The position numbers and the translations under genes are program-made. A model generated the notes under the pieces. That model searched no databases, had not been told where the DNA came from, and saw nothing but the letters and a program-made list of their open reading frames with translations. A stretch of 64,000 bases of DNA from the NCBI GenBank assembly GCA_035650475.1, contig DASRHP010000010.1, positions 1-64,000 on the forward strand, read 5' to 3'. Below, piece by piece: positions 1-7,991 of the stretch; the first letter of the stretch is position 1; each line of letters begins with the position of its first letter. This DNA comes from Candidatus Binataceae bacterium. Lineage in GTDB: Bacteria > Desulfobacterota > Binatia > Binatales > Binataceae.

Positions 1-1
1 C

Positions 2-130
2 TCAGACCGCCTGCTGCTCTCCGGCACCAAGGTGCGCGAGATGCTCCGCCGCGGCGAGGCTCCCCCGCCAGAGTTCACCCGCCCCGAAATCGCCGCCATC
101 CTCCTGCGCGCCATGCGCGACCCCGCCTAG
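2..130 (+). CDS. sat: Sulfate adenylyltransferase (ATP sulfurylase), C-terminal fragment
   Basis: The window opens inside a gene whose last 42 codons read in frame to a TAG stop. The visible tail contains [20 protein letters not shown] followed by a TRPEIAAIL helix. This matches the conserved C-terminal end of the ATP-sulfurylase fold, where the SGTxxRxxL segment is a family hallmark. The enzyme makes adenosine 5'-phosphosulfate from ATP and sulfate. The rest of the gene lies left of the window, so completeness cannot be judged. The next gene starts 19 bases downstream but is functionally unrelated. Confidence 0.8.
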   Translation, partial: SDRLLLSGTKVREMLRRGEAPPPEFTRPEIAAILLRAMRDPA

Positions 131-149
131 ATCCCCGCGGCAGACAAAC

Positions 150-2948
150 GTGAGAGGTCTCAACAGGACCGGCAAGCTGGCCCTGTCGGCACTGGCGTTG
201 CTGATACTGCTGGCGCCGCTGCCGGAGGGTTCTGCCTATCCGTGGGCGCTCGCGATTGTCGAAGCGTCTATCTTCGTAACGGCGGCGCTCTGCGGCGCGG
301 CGCTCGCGCTCGGCAAAGGAAGGGCGGTGCCGCCATCGCACAGCGGCGTTGCGCTGGCGCTTGTATTCGTGGCGCTGGTCGCCATTCAGTTGGTGCCTCT
401 GCCACCCGCGTTGCTCAAGGTTGTGTCGCCCAACACCTACCGGCTGTATGCGCTGAGCATGCCCGGATGGCCGCATGCGCGAGCCGGCGAGCTCCCCGCC
501 GCATCGCGACCATCGCCGTCTGCATCGGGCGCGTGGACCGTACTGCCCACAATGGGCGAAATCGCGGCCGGCGCTGCGGTTGCGTTTGCGCCCTTGGCAC
601 GGGCCGCTGCTGCTCGCTCGGCGAACCACTCTCTGAACCTTGGCGCTGGGCGTGGCGGATGGCGTGGGATTTCGATCGCGCCCTCGATTACGCGGCCCGC
701 GCTGCTCGAGATGGTGGCATACTTGACGCTGTTCCTGGTGGTTTTTCTCTGTCCGGTTGGGGCCGACGCTCAAAGCGAGCGGGCTGTCGCCAGGACGGTC
801 ATGTTAGCGGCGCTGATCAGCGGGCTGATTGTCGCTGTGGTCGGCGTGGTCGAATTTTTCGACTGGAACGGGAAAATCCTCTGGCTGTTCGTTCCCTATG
901 ACTGGGGCGCGCCGCAGCTCGGCGCTCCGGCGCGGGCGTTCGGGCCGTTCGTCAGCCCCGACCATTTCGGCGACTATCTCGTGCAGGTGCTGCCGCTGGC
1001 GGTCGGCGGCGCCATGTTTCGCTCGGACCTGTTCTCAAAGCTGCGGGCATTTCGCGTATTCAGCGCACTGACGGCGTTTTTCGTGGTATGCGCCCTGCTG
1101 CTGAGCCTCTCGCGCGGCGCATGGATCGCGGGTGCGATCGCGCTCGCCGCGTTATTTGTGCTCTCGGCGCGTATGCCTGCGCGCGCGAGGCCGCGCCTGC
1201 CGGGCTTCGCCCGTGCAGGGATGCCCTCCGCGGCCGGGGTCCTTGCCGCCGCGCTGGTCGTCTCCGCGTTCGTTTTCATCGGCGCGCCGGGGCGCCGGCA
1301 GATCGATCTCCGGCTGCAGGAAACGGTTTACGACGACAGCGGCTTCGGCGGCCGGCTGGGGCTGGCCGCCGACACGCTTGCGATGGCGCGCGACTATCCG
1401 GTGCTCGGCGTGGGCCTCGGATGCTGGCCGGAGCTGTTTCCGCACTATCGCCGTCCGCCATGGGCGCCGGTGATGTACCGCGAGGCGCACAACGACTATG
1501 CACAGCTGCTTGCCGAGACGGGCATTGCGGGCTTTGCGCTGGTTGCCTGCTTCTTCGCCGCGCTCGGGCGGCAGCTCTACCGGGGGCTCGCCAATGGAGC
1601 GCCGCTCTCACCGGAACTCGCGGCCGTATGCGCCGCGCTCGCGGCGGTCGCGTTCCACGAGTTTTTCGATTTCAGCCTGCGCACTCCGGCCAACGCGATA
1701 CTGTTCACGACTCTGCTCGCGCTGGCTGCCCGGATGGCGGGCGGAGGACGCACCGCTGCAGGAGTTAATGCAGGGAATTGCCCGCGCTCGCGGCGGATTG
1801 CCGGCGCATGTGCGACGGCAGCGGCAGCGGGCTTGGCCTTGTGCGCTCTCGCTCAGGAGAAAACTCCGTATCCGTACAACATCGCGCGGCCGGCGTCGCA
1901 GCAACAGGCGCTAGCGCTGATTTCGGCGCATCCCGCCGAATCCACGCCACATCTGGAGCTGCTCGCGATGGCTGGCGCGCGGATGTCCCAGCGCCGGCGC
2001 CTTGAAGAGCTTGATACGGCGTTGTGGTTGGACCCGACCAATCCATATCCGCGCGACCTCCATGCGCAAGCGCTCTTGCGGCGGGGGATGGGCGCCCGGG
2101 CGCTCGACGATATTACTCGATCGGTTGCGGACTCGCCCTCGCTCTCGACGCATTCCTATCTCAACCGGAGGTTAATCCAGTGGCTCTCGGCCGCCGAGCG
2201 GGCTGCGGTGGAGCGGGGATTCAAGGAAGCCGTCGGGCGCGGGTATGACGGCGCCGTCCCGGCAATGGCGGATTTCTACGGAGCGCTCGACCGCTTTGGC
2301 GACGCCGCGCAGCTCTACCGCAAGGCGGCGGACCGGCAGCACGATCCGGACGTGCGCGAGAGCTACCTGCTCGGCGCGGGCGTTTCGTACGCTCGCGCCG
2401 GCAATCCGCAGGCGGCCCGGGAATCCCTCGCGGCGGCAATCCGCGTCGATCCCGCCGACACCCGGCCGTACGAGTATTTGGTGACGATGGTTTACGGGCC
2501 GCGCGATCAGCTGGGAGCGGCGCGCAACGTTGTCGCGAAAGGCATCCGCGCCGGGGCCGACGGCGGGGTGCTCTACCAGGCGCTGGCGGACGCGGCACAG
2601 CACGAGGGCAACACGCGGATGGTGGAGATTGCGCTGCGCGGCGCCGTCGATTCGCGGCCGACTTACAATGCGCTTCTGCGGCTCGGCATCTTCTATCTCA
2701 ATCAAAAAAAATACGACCGCGCGGCCCTCAACCTGCGCCGCGCAACCGAAGTTAGGTCCGCGGCGGCGGAGGCGCACTTTTACCTGGGCCTCGCCGAGGA
2801 AAGCGACTATCGATTTTCGGATGCTGAGCGCGATCTCGCTCGCGCGCTGCAGCTGGCGCCCGCCAACCCCGGCTATCGGGCGCACTATCTGGATTTTCAG
2901 CGCAGGGTGGCCCAAGGGCTGGGGCGCCCACTTTCAACGGATCGCTAG
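150..2948 (+). CDS. O-antigen ligase (Wzy/WaaL family) fused to C-terminal TPR region
   Basis: A 932-residue membrane protein starting at GTG. The first about 550 residues are a series of hydrophobic segments. They carry the O-antigen ligase/polymerase signature EAHNDYAQLLAETGIAGF near residue 445, which marks the large periplasmic loop of the Wzy_C family. After a last membrane segment near residue 565, residues about 590-930 are soluble. They read as tetratricopeptide repeats with recurring A-x3-Y/L-x-LG-x2-Y helices and alternating Ala/Leu/Arg positions. Such ligase-TPR fusions are known in bacterial polysaccharide loci. It probably joins or polymerises surface glycan on the periplasmic face. 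The sugar transferase downstream, 62 bases away, supports this. Whether it is a ligase or a polymerase cannot be settled from sequence. Confidence 0.85.
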   Translation: MRGLNRTGKLALSALALLILLAPLPEGSAYPWALAIVEASIFVTAALCGAALALGKGRAVPPSHSGVALALVFVALVAIQLVPLPPALLKVVSPNTYRLYALSMPGWPHARAGELPAASRPSPSASGAWTVLPTMGEIAAGAAVAFAPLARAAAARSANHSLNLGAGRGGWRGISIAPSITRPALLEMVAYLTLFLVVFLCPVGADAQSERAVARTVMLAALISGLIVAVVGVVEFFDWNGKILWLFVPYDWGAPQLGAPARAFGPFVSPDHFGDYLVQVLPLAVGGAMFRSDLFSKLRAFRVFSALTAFFVVCALLLSLSRGAWIAGAIALAALFVLSARMPARARPRLPGFARAGMPSAAGVLAAALVVSAFVFIGAPGRRQIDLRLQETVYDDSGFGGRLGLAADTLAMARDYPVLGVGLGCWPELFPHYRRPPWAPVMYREAHNDYAQLLAETGIAGFALVACFFAALGRQLYRGLANGAPLSPELAAVCAALAAVAFHEFFDFSLRTPANAILFTTLLALAARMAGGGRTAAGVNAGNCPRSRRIAGACATAAAAGLALCALAQEKTPYPYNIARPASQQQALALISAHPAESTPHLELLAMAGARMSQRRRLEELDTALWLDPTNPYPRDLHAQALLRRGMGARALDDITRSVADSPSLSTHSYLNRRLIQWLSAAERAAVERGFKEAVGRGYDGAVPAMADFYGALDRFGDAAQLYRKAADRQHDPDVRESYLLGAGVSYARAGNPQAARESLAAAIRVDPADTRPYEYLVTMVYGPRDQLGAARNVVAKGIRAGADGGVLYQALADAAQHEGNTRMVEIALRGAVDSRPTYNALLRLGIFYLNQKKYDRAALNLRRATEVRSAAAEAHFYLGLAEESDYRFSDAERDLARALQLAPANPGYRAHYLDFQRRVAQGLGRPLSTDR

Positions 2949-3010
2949 TTCGGCGTCTTTAAGCCGCGAACGGCTCGGCCCGCGCGACAAATTAATTTTC
3001 GGACTGTGGG

Positions 3011-4432
3011 ATGCTGGTAGCGCGCAGAAAGCTGATGCGCAGCGCACTCGCGCTGCTCGACGCGGCGACCCTAGCCGCCAGCTTCGCCGCCGCCTACTTT
3101 GCTATCGGTACAATTTTCGGCCGCGCGTTCGTTGCCTTTTCGCCGTATCTGTGGGTGCTCGCGCTGAGCGTCGGAATCTGGCTGATATGCCTGCGCGCCT
3201 GCGGCCTCTATCGCTCGGCGACCTACACTGCGGCCGGGCGCCTGCTGGCGCGTCTGCTCCAGTGCCATTTCGTCGCCGGCCTCGCGCTGCTCAGCGCGAT
3301 GTACCTCAGCAAGTCAGCCGGCATAAGCAGGCTGCTCCTTCAGACCTTCATCGCGCTGAGTTTCGTCGCGCTGGCGGCGCAGAAATTCGCCCTGCGCAGC
3401 TGGCTCGAACGGATGCGCAGGTGCCCCGGTCCCGGTCGGCGCAAGCTGCTCTTGGTGGCATCGCCTGCCGAAGCCCGGCGTTGGCTGGAACTCATCGCCG
3501 GCCATGCGTCGATGCTCGCCGACATCGTTGGAATCGTCGCTCCTGCGGAGGGCGCGGCGCCCGCTGCGCCGACGCTGCCAGACATGCCGCCGCTGCTCGG
3601 CGGGCTCGACGACGTGTCGGCGCTGATGCGCACGCACGTGATCGACGAAGTGATGGTTGCCGCGACGCTCGATGGCCGCGCGCTCGAGCGGCTCGGCCGA
3701 CTGTGCGCGATGCGCGGGGTGGTGATGCGAGTGCTGGTCGAGACGCCGCGGCCACCACTCGGCGTTTGGACGGCCGAGCACTTTGGCGACGGCGCGTTCG
3801 TGCTTTCGCTGGCCGCTGTGCCGCAGAACCCGCTCCATCTGGCGGCCAAGCGCGCGCTCGACATAACCGGTGCCGTGCCCGGGCTGCTCGCCTGCGGATG
3901 CGCCTGGCTGTGGTACGGGCGGCGGCTGAGCCGGGAGAGCGGTGGCTCGACGCTCTTTCGCCAGCAGCGCGTCGGCTGCAACGGGCGGCGCTTTACGCTG
4001 TTCAAGTTCCGCACGATGCACACCCGTGCCGAGGAGCTGAAGCTCGGGCTTAGCGCATACAACGAGATGCGCGGGCCGATCTTCAAGCTCAGCAACGACC
4101 CACGCGTCACCCCGACCGGGCAGAAGCTACGCCGCCGCCATCTCGACGAACTGCCGCAGTTCTGGAACGTCTTGCGCGGCGAGATGAGCCTGGTCGGCAC
4201 GCGTCCGCCGACCGAGGACGAGGTCTCAGCCTACGACGAGCATCACCATCGCCGGCTCAGCATGAGGCCCGGGCTGACCGGGCTCTGGCAGCTCAATGGC
4301 AACGGCGCGGTCAAGGATTTCGAAGAGGTCGTGAAGCTCGACTGCGAGTACCTCGACAACTGGTCGCTGTGGCTGGACCTCAAGATCATGGCGCGCACGA
4401 TGGCCAAGGTGATGCGCGGCGACGGCTGGTAG
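3011..4432 (+). CDS. Undecaprenyl-phosphate sugar phosphotransferase (exopolysaccharide/O-antigen initiating enzyme)
   Basis: A 473-residue protein of the polyprenyl glycosylphosphotransferase family. The N-terminal third has four hydrophobic segments, followed by a CoA-binding-like Rossmann region (about residues 140-250). The conserved bacterial sugar-transferase domain starts near residue 278 at AKRALDITGA. Downstream come the family motifs FKFRTMHTRAEE, LDELPQFWNVLRGEMSLVGT and MRPGLTGLWQLNG. These enzymes transfer a hexose-1-phosphate to undecaprenyl phosphate at the inner membrane and so start a repeat unit. It follows the O-antigen ligase-like gene and precedes a methyltransferase, forming a small glycan cluster. 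The sugar donated cannot be read from sequence. Confidence 0.9.
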   Translation: MLVARRKLMRSALALLDAATLAASFAAAYFAIGTIFGRAFVAFSPYLWVLALSVGIWLICLRACGLYRSATYTAAGRLLARLLQCHFVAGLALLSAMYLSKSAGISRLLLQTFIALSFVALAAQKFALRSWLERMRRCPGPGRRKLLLVASPAEARRWLELIAGHASMLADIVGIVAPAEGAAPAAPTLPDMPPLLGGLDDVSALMRTHVIDEVMVAATLDGRALERLGRLCAMRGVVMRVLVETPRPPLGVWTAEHFGDGAFVLSLAAVPQNPLHLAAKRALDITGAVPGLLACGCAWLWYGRRLSRESGGSTLFRQQRVGCNGRRFTLFKFRTMHTRAEELKLGLSAYNEMRGPIFKLSNDPRVTPTGQKLRRRHLDELPQFWNVLRGEMSLVGTRPPTEDEVSAYDEHHHRRLSMRPGLTGLWQLNGNGAVKDFEEVVKLDCEYLDNWSLWLDLKIMARTMAKVMRGDGW

Positions 4433-4508
4433 CGGGTAGGCCGCGCCTGCTGAGCGGGGCAAAGCGTCGCAGCCCACGACGAAGGTTCGAAACCCGCGGC
4501 TAACTGGG

Positions 4509-5300
4509 ATGCAGACCGAGCGGACGTTGCACGAGAATGCGTGCGCGGGCGTCCGCGCGCGCCAGCTCTCGTTCTACGACGAGGGGTGCGATGCGGAGTT
4601 CGAGATCACGCGGCCGCACGGATGCGGGCGGCTGTACGAATTCCTCATCGAGTACCGGTTCCGCGCCGGGATGCGGGTGCTCGGGCTGCCACTTGGTGGG
4701 CGCTCCGTGCTCGAGGTCTGTTGCGGGTCGGGCATGATGGCTGAGAAGCTCGCCCGCGCCGGCGCCGCCGTCACCGGCGTCGACTTCTCATCCGCGGCCG
4801 TCGCGCGCGCGCGCGAACGCGCGCGCCGCTACGGCTTTGCGGCGAAATTCTTCGTCGGCGACGCCGAAAACCTGGCCCTTGCCGACGGCGCTTTCGACGT
4901 CGTCGCGGTCCACGACGGCTTGCACCATCTCGATCGCCCGCAGCGCGCGATCCGAGAGATGGCGCGGGTCGCCCGCGAGGCGGTGCTGATTCTGGACCCT
5001 GCGCGCGCGGCGCTGACCCGGCTCGCGGTCCGGCTCGGAATCGCGGTGGACGTCGAGCAAGCTGGAAACAAGGTCAAGCGGCTGGTTCCGCGCGAGGTGG
5101 CGGGGATCCTGCGCGGCGCCGGCTACCGTGAACTGCGCTGGGAGCGCACGCTGATGTACTACCCGCATCAGCCGCCCGCATGGTGGCGGCGGTTCGACCG
5201 TGCGCCGGCCTTTGCCGGCTGCCGCGCGGCGTTCTGGGCCGCCAACCTCGCATGCGGGCACTGGGGGAACAAGCTGGCGCTGGCCGCGCGGCGCTGCTAA
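4509..5300 (+). CDS. Class I SAM-dependent methyltransferase
   Basis: A 263-residue cytosolic protein with the Methyltransf_11-type core. Motif I is VLEVCCGSGMMAEKL at about residues 67-81. An acidic strand-2 end follows in VTGVDFSS, then the DAENLAL and FDVVAVHDGLHHL motifs. The C-terminal third carries a tryptophan/arginine-rich segment (HQPPAWWRRFDRAP) that may contact a lipid or glycan substrate. It is the last gene of the polysaccharide cluster and ends just before a strong hairpin. A role in modifying a surface lipid or sugar is only suggested by context; the substrate is unknown. Confidence 0.8.
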   Translation: MQTERTLHENACAGVRARQLSFYDEGCDAEFEITRPHGCGRLYEFLIEYRFRAGMRVLGLPLGGRSVLEVCCGSGMMAEKLARAGAAVTGVDFSSAAVARARERARRYGFAAKFFVGDAENLALADGAFDVVAVHDGLHHLDRPQRAIREMARVAREAVLILDPARAALTRLAVRLGIAVDVEQAGNKVKRLVPREVAGILRGAGYRELRWERTLMYYPHQPPAWWRRFDRAPAFAGCRAAFWAANLACGHWGNKLALAARRC

Positions 5301-5355
5301 CGCAAGTGCCTCGCGCCTGCCCGCCGAGGCGTCCCAAAATCCGGGAAACGTTCAG

Positions 5356-5401
5356 CCCGACGCATAAAGCCCTTCCGCGAGAAGGGCTTTATGCTGTCGG
5401 G
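5356..5401. terminator. Strong intergenic hairpin, probable bidirectional terminator
   Basis: A perfect 14-base inverted repeat (gcataaagcccttc / gaagggctttatgc) around a 5-base loop cgcga. It is extended by cccgac/gtcggg with a single bulged base, giving about 20 paired positions. It sits between the converging methyltransferase gene and the TadG-like gene, as expected for a shared terminator. There is no long T-run beyond the stem in either direction. Confidence 0.8.
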
Positions 5402-5428
5402 CGCTTCGCTTTGCCGGCCGCCGCGGCG

Positions 5429-6394
5429 CTACTGAAGCAGCATCGGCGATCCGCTGCCAAAGCTGCCGCCGCTGGAGGGGATATCGTCCAGGGAGATGGT
5501 GCCCAGGAAGACGGCGTTGAGCGTCTTCTGCGACCCCTGGCTGGTATAGGAGTCGATCCACATGATCGCCATCTTAACGACCGGCACCGTGACCGAGGAG
5601 CCGGTGACGCCGGTGAAATCTATCATCGGCACTGCCACCAGCCGCGGATCGTAGGCCGGCGCGTCGCTGAGCGAGGTCGGTGGGGTGGTCACCTGAGGGT
5701 TGATCGCCTGGCCCATCGCGACCCGGTAGCCGACGCCGGTGGCGGTGGGGCCGTTGACCTGTCCGGTCTCGACATCGATCGCGCTCAGATTGAGCGCTCC
5801 CTGATAGCCATTTTCGAGGTTGTTCAGAAACTGGTTCGCTCCAGAGCTGCCGAGCGCAAGCCGGCCCCAGTTGCCGGGTCCAACATTCCAGCTGCCGCCG
5901 TTGCCGTTGGCTCCAGCCTGCACCAGCTGGTATTCGGTGCCCTCAGTGTAGTTGCACGAAGTGGTGGAGCAAGGCAGCCCCACGGGAATCAAACCGCGCG
6001 TGCCCCAGGTGTTCTGCTTGATTCCCGCCTTTGCAAACGCGGTCGCTGTGCCCGAGCTCAGCCCGACCATCGGCAGAAAGTAGTAGGGCACCCGGCGCGT
6101 GGTGCTCATGCTGATCGACATGTTGTCGGCGGCGACCGAGGTCGATGCGATCTCGGCATTCTTGACGCCGTCGGTATTGGCGTAGGTGTTGGCGGTAGAT
6201 TGCGCCCGGGACGGGTTGCCAGGCAAGTAGCCGGCGCCGGCGAGCACTGCGGCGTCCGAGGCCTTCTGCAGCTGGCCCCAGTTGAAGTAGAGCAGCGCAA
6301 TGTCGGAGGCGAGGCCACCGACACCAATGAGCGTGCCAATCACAAGGGTCGTGACCACGATCATCTGGCCGCGACTTAGACGCTTTTGGCTCAT
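5429..6394 (-). CDS. TadE/TadG-like pilus assembly or secreted protein
   Basis: A 321-residue protein with a short basic N-terminus (MSQKRLSRGQ) and one transmembrane helix at about residues 11-33. This is followed by the TadE/G signature LASDIALLYFNWGQLQKASDAAVLAGAG (quoted here in part: YFNWGQLQKASDAAVLAG). This is the DxxxLYxxxxxLQxAADAAALAGA pattern of the TadE/G-like family, whose members act in Flp/Tad pilus systems. The rest is a Ser/Thr/Gly-rich exported domain ending SGSPMLLQ. It has a good ribosome site (GAAAGGGG, 4 bases before ATG) and a candidate promoter upstream. No other tad gene is present in the window, so the role in a pilus is unproven. Confidence 0.75.
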   Translation of the reverse strand: MSQKRLSRGQMIVVTTLVIGTLIGVGGLASDIALLYFNWGQLQKASDAAVLAGAGYLPGNPSRAQSTANTYANTDGVKNAEIASTSVAADNMSISMSTTRRVPYYFLPMVGLSSGTATAFAKAGIKQNTWGTRGLIPVGLPCSTTSCNYTEGTEYQLVQAGANGNGGSWNVGPGNWGRLALGSSGANQFLNNLENGYQGALNLSAIDVETGQVNGPTATGVGYRVAMGQAINPQVTTPPTSLSDAPAYDPRLVAVPMIDFTGVTGSSVTVPVVKMAIMWIDSYTSQGSQKTLNAVFLGTISLDDIPSSGGSFGSGSPMLLQ

Positions 6395-6434
6395 AAGACC
6401 CCTTTCGACATCTTTATTAATTCATTTTCACCTT

Positions 6435-6463
6435 TAGATAGCAGATCTGGGTGACAGCATCAA
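6435..6463 (-). promoter_or_regulatory. Candidate sigma70-type promoter of the TadG-like gene
   Basis: On the minus strand TTGATG and TATCTA lie 17 bases apart, about 40-70 bases before the ATG of the TadG-like gene. They are inside a stretch (6395-6550) that is much more AT-rich than anything nearby. Matches to consensus are only partial. The rest of the gap up to 6677 shows no convincing gene. Confidence 0.3.
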
Positions 6464-6677
6464 GCATGCCATTTGATTTTAAACGATAAATCTTATGTTT
6501 TTTCGTCTTGTACTATCTAAACACAGCTTTAGACGTGGCAGAGGCACAACGCAGCTTGGGCGCCGCTGCCACGTAAGGGGTTCCGACCCGCTTGAGCAGA
6601 CTTCTAAAAGCACCGCGAAAACAAAGCCATTTTTTCGCTCGTAACCTTCGGCAGGAGCTCCCTGGGGAGCGGCTACC

Positions 6678-7991
6678 TCAAAGGTGGGCAGGCCGCTGGT
6701 CATCGCTCATGAACCAATAGACCGAAGCATAGGCCATCGCGAGCGAGACGAAGCCGCCCTCGGCAGCCGCGATGAAAATGGCGCTGGTCGAGTGCGGTCC
6801 GAAGCGTCCTCTGAGGTCCATCGAAGCCGCGATCATCAGATAGCTCCCCGCCGCCATCCACAGCGCCCGGCCGCTTGCGCTTCTGCGCTGGGCGGCCGCG
6901 ACCATCCCGGCGAACGGGAGCAGCATCAGAACGAAGTAGTGCACCCAGGCCGTCGGCGCCAGCATCACCGACGCCACCACCCACAGATCGAATGCCCCCA
7001 ACTCGGGGTCACCCTCTGCGGCGCGCCGCGCCGTCGCGCCGACGGTGGCGGCGAGCAAGCCGAGCTCCGCCAGCCCAATTGCGCACAGGCGCAACGCCTC
7101 GAAGCCCGTGCCCGCAGTCAGATTCAGAGCAAGCGCGCCGTACCACAAAATCTGGGAGACGAAGGCGGACAGTGCCAGATTGATCGGCTCGGCCATAAAG
7201 CGCTGCAAGGTGGCCTCGCGCAGGCCCATGGAGAGGAAACCCACTGACGCCGGCACACCCGCTATCGCGACCGTCACCACCGCGCCCGCCGCAGTACCTG
7301 CCATCGCGAAGCCGAGCGCGCGCCATCGCCGGCCCAACACGAGGTAGCCGACGAGAATGAACGGGAAGCCGCGCCAGAGTCCCGCTACCGCCAGAGTGAG
7401 CCCCGCCGCCGCGTCGCGCCGCTGCTGCATCCATCGCGCCATCAGAACCAGCAAGAGCAGCACGAGCAACTTGTTCTGCGCCCAGAAAAAATGGTCGCCC
7501 ACCGGCGGGTAGAGCAAGGCCAGCGCCCCCAACGCCAATCCGAGCCGCGAATCGATGCCCGACGGCGCCCCGAGCAGCAGCCGGAGCGCGGCGAGCAGCG
7601 CTGCCAAATTCAGCGCGATCCACACCCAGTACGCCGCACGCACGGGCAGCAACGTCAGCGGCTCGAAGCAAACCAGGAATGCTGGCGGGTCGGTCGCATG
7701 TTCGATTGGCGCCGTCTCCAGGCCGAGCGGCGCTCCGATCCGTGCCAGGTTGATCCGGTAGGGATTGAGATTTTGGCGCAGCGCGAGCGCCGAAGCGTAG
7801 TAGATGCTGAAGTCGAAACGCCCGGCGCGTGCGGGAAGCTCGGCGGCGGTCAGCCCAACGTGGACAAGTGCCGCCGCCCACAGGATCGCGATCATGCTCG
7901 GGCGCCTGAGCGTGGCCCCCAGGCCCGCGCCCGAAACCCATGCCTGCGGCGCGCCAGCCGCAGCTATCTGAATACTGTCGACGCCGTTCAT
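6678..7991 (-). CDS. GT87-family (DUF2029) membrane glycosyltransferase, copy 2
   Basis: A 437-residue polytopic membrane protein. It has the GT87 N-terminal signature GRFDFSIYYASALALRQNL after the first membrane helix, where an Asp-Phe-x2-Tyr-Tyr loop carries the presumed catalytic aspartate. This is followed by FLVCFEPLTLLPVRAAYWVW, GLWRGFPFILVGYL, and a run of hydrophobic helices ending in TAWVHYFVLMLLPF. The family uses polyprenyl-linked sugars such as polyprenyl-phosphomannose. The ATG overlaps the stop of the upstream copy (ATGA), so the pair is translationally coupled. The frame stays open far upstream, but the homology and coupling fix the start at 7991. Substrate unknown. Confidence 0.8.
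   Translation of the reverse strand: MNGVDSIQIAAAGAPQAWVSGAGLGATLRRPSMIAILWAAALVHVGLTAAELPARAGRFDFSIYYASALALRQNLNPYRINLARIGAPLGLETAPIEHATDPPAFLVCFEPLTLLPVRAAYWVWIALNLAALLAALRLLLGAPSGIDSRLGLALGALALLYPPVGDHFFWAQNKLLVLLLLVLMARWMQQRRDAAAGLTLAVAGLWRGFPFILVGYLVLGRRWRALGFAMAGTAAGAVVTVAIAGVPASVGFLSMGLREATLQRFMAEPINLALSAFVSQILWYGALALNLTAGTGFEALRLCAIGLAELGLLAATVGATARRAAEGDPELGAFDLWVVASVMLAPTAWVHYFVLMLLPFAGMVAAAQRRSASGRALWMAAGSYLMIAASMDLRGRFGPHSTSAIFIAAAEGGFVSLAMAYASVYWFMSDDQRPAHL

Noticed and set aside
2530..4053. Long open frame across the ligase end and the sugar transferase
   Set aside because: It reads the TPR and transferase DNA in a different frame and is extremely arginine-rich, as expected from high-GC shadow frames.
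6479..6703. A 74-codon minus-strand frame upstream of the TadG-like gene
   Set aside because: It overlaps the end of a GT87 gene and lies across the AT-rich promoter region. No ribosome site or conserved pattern.
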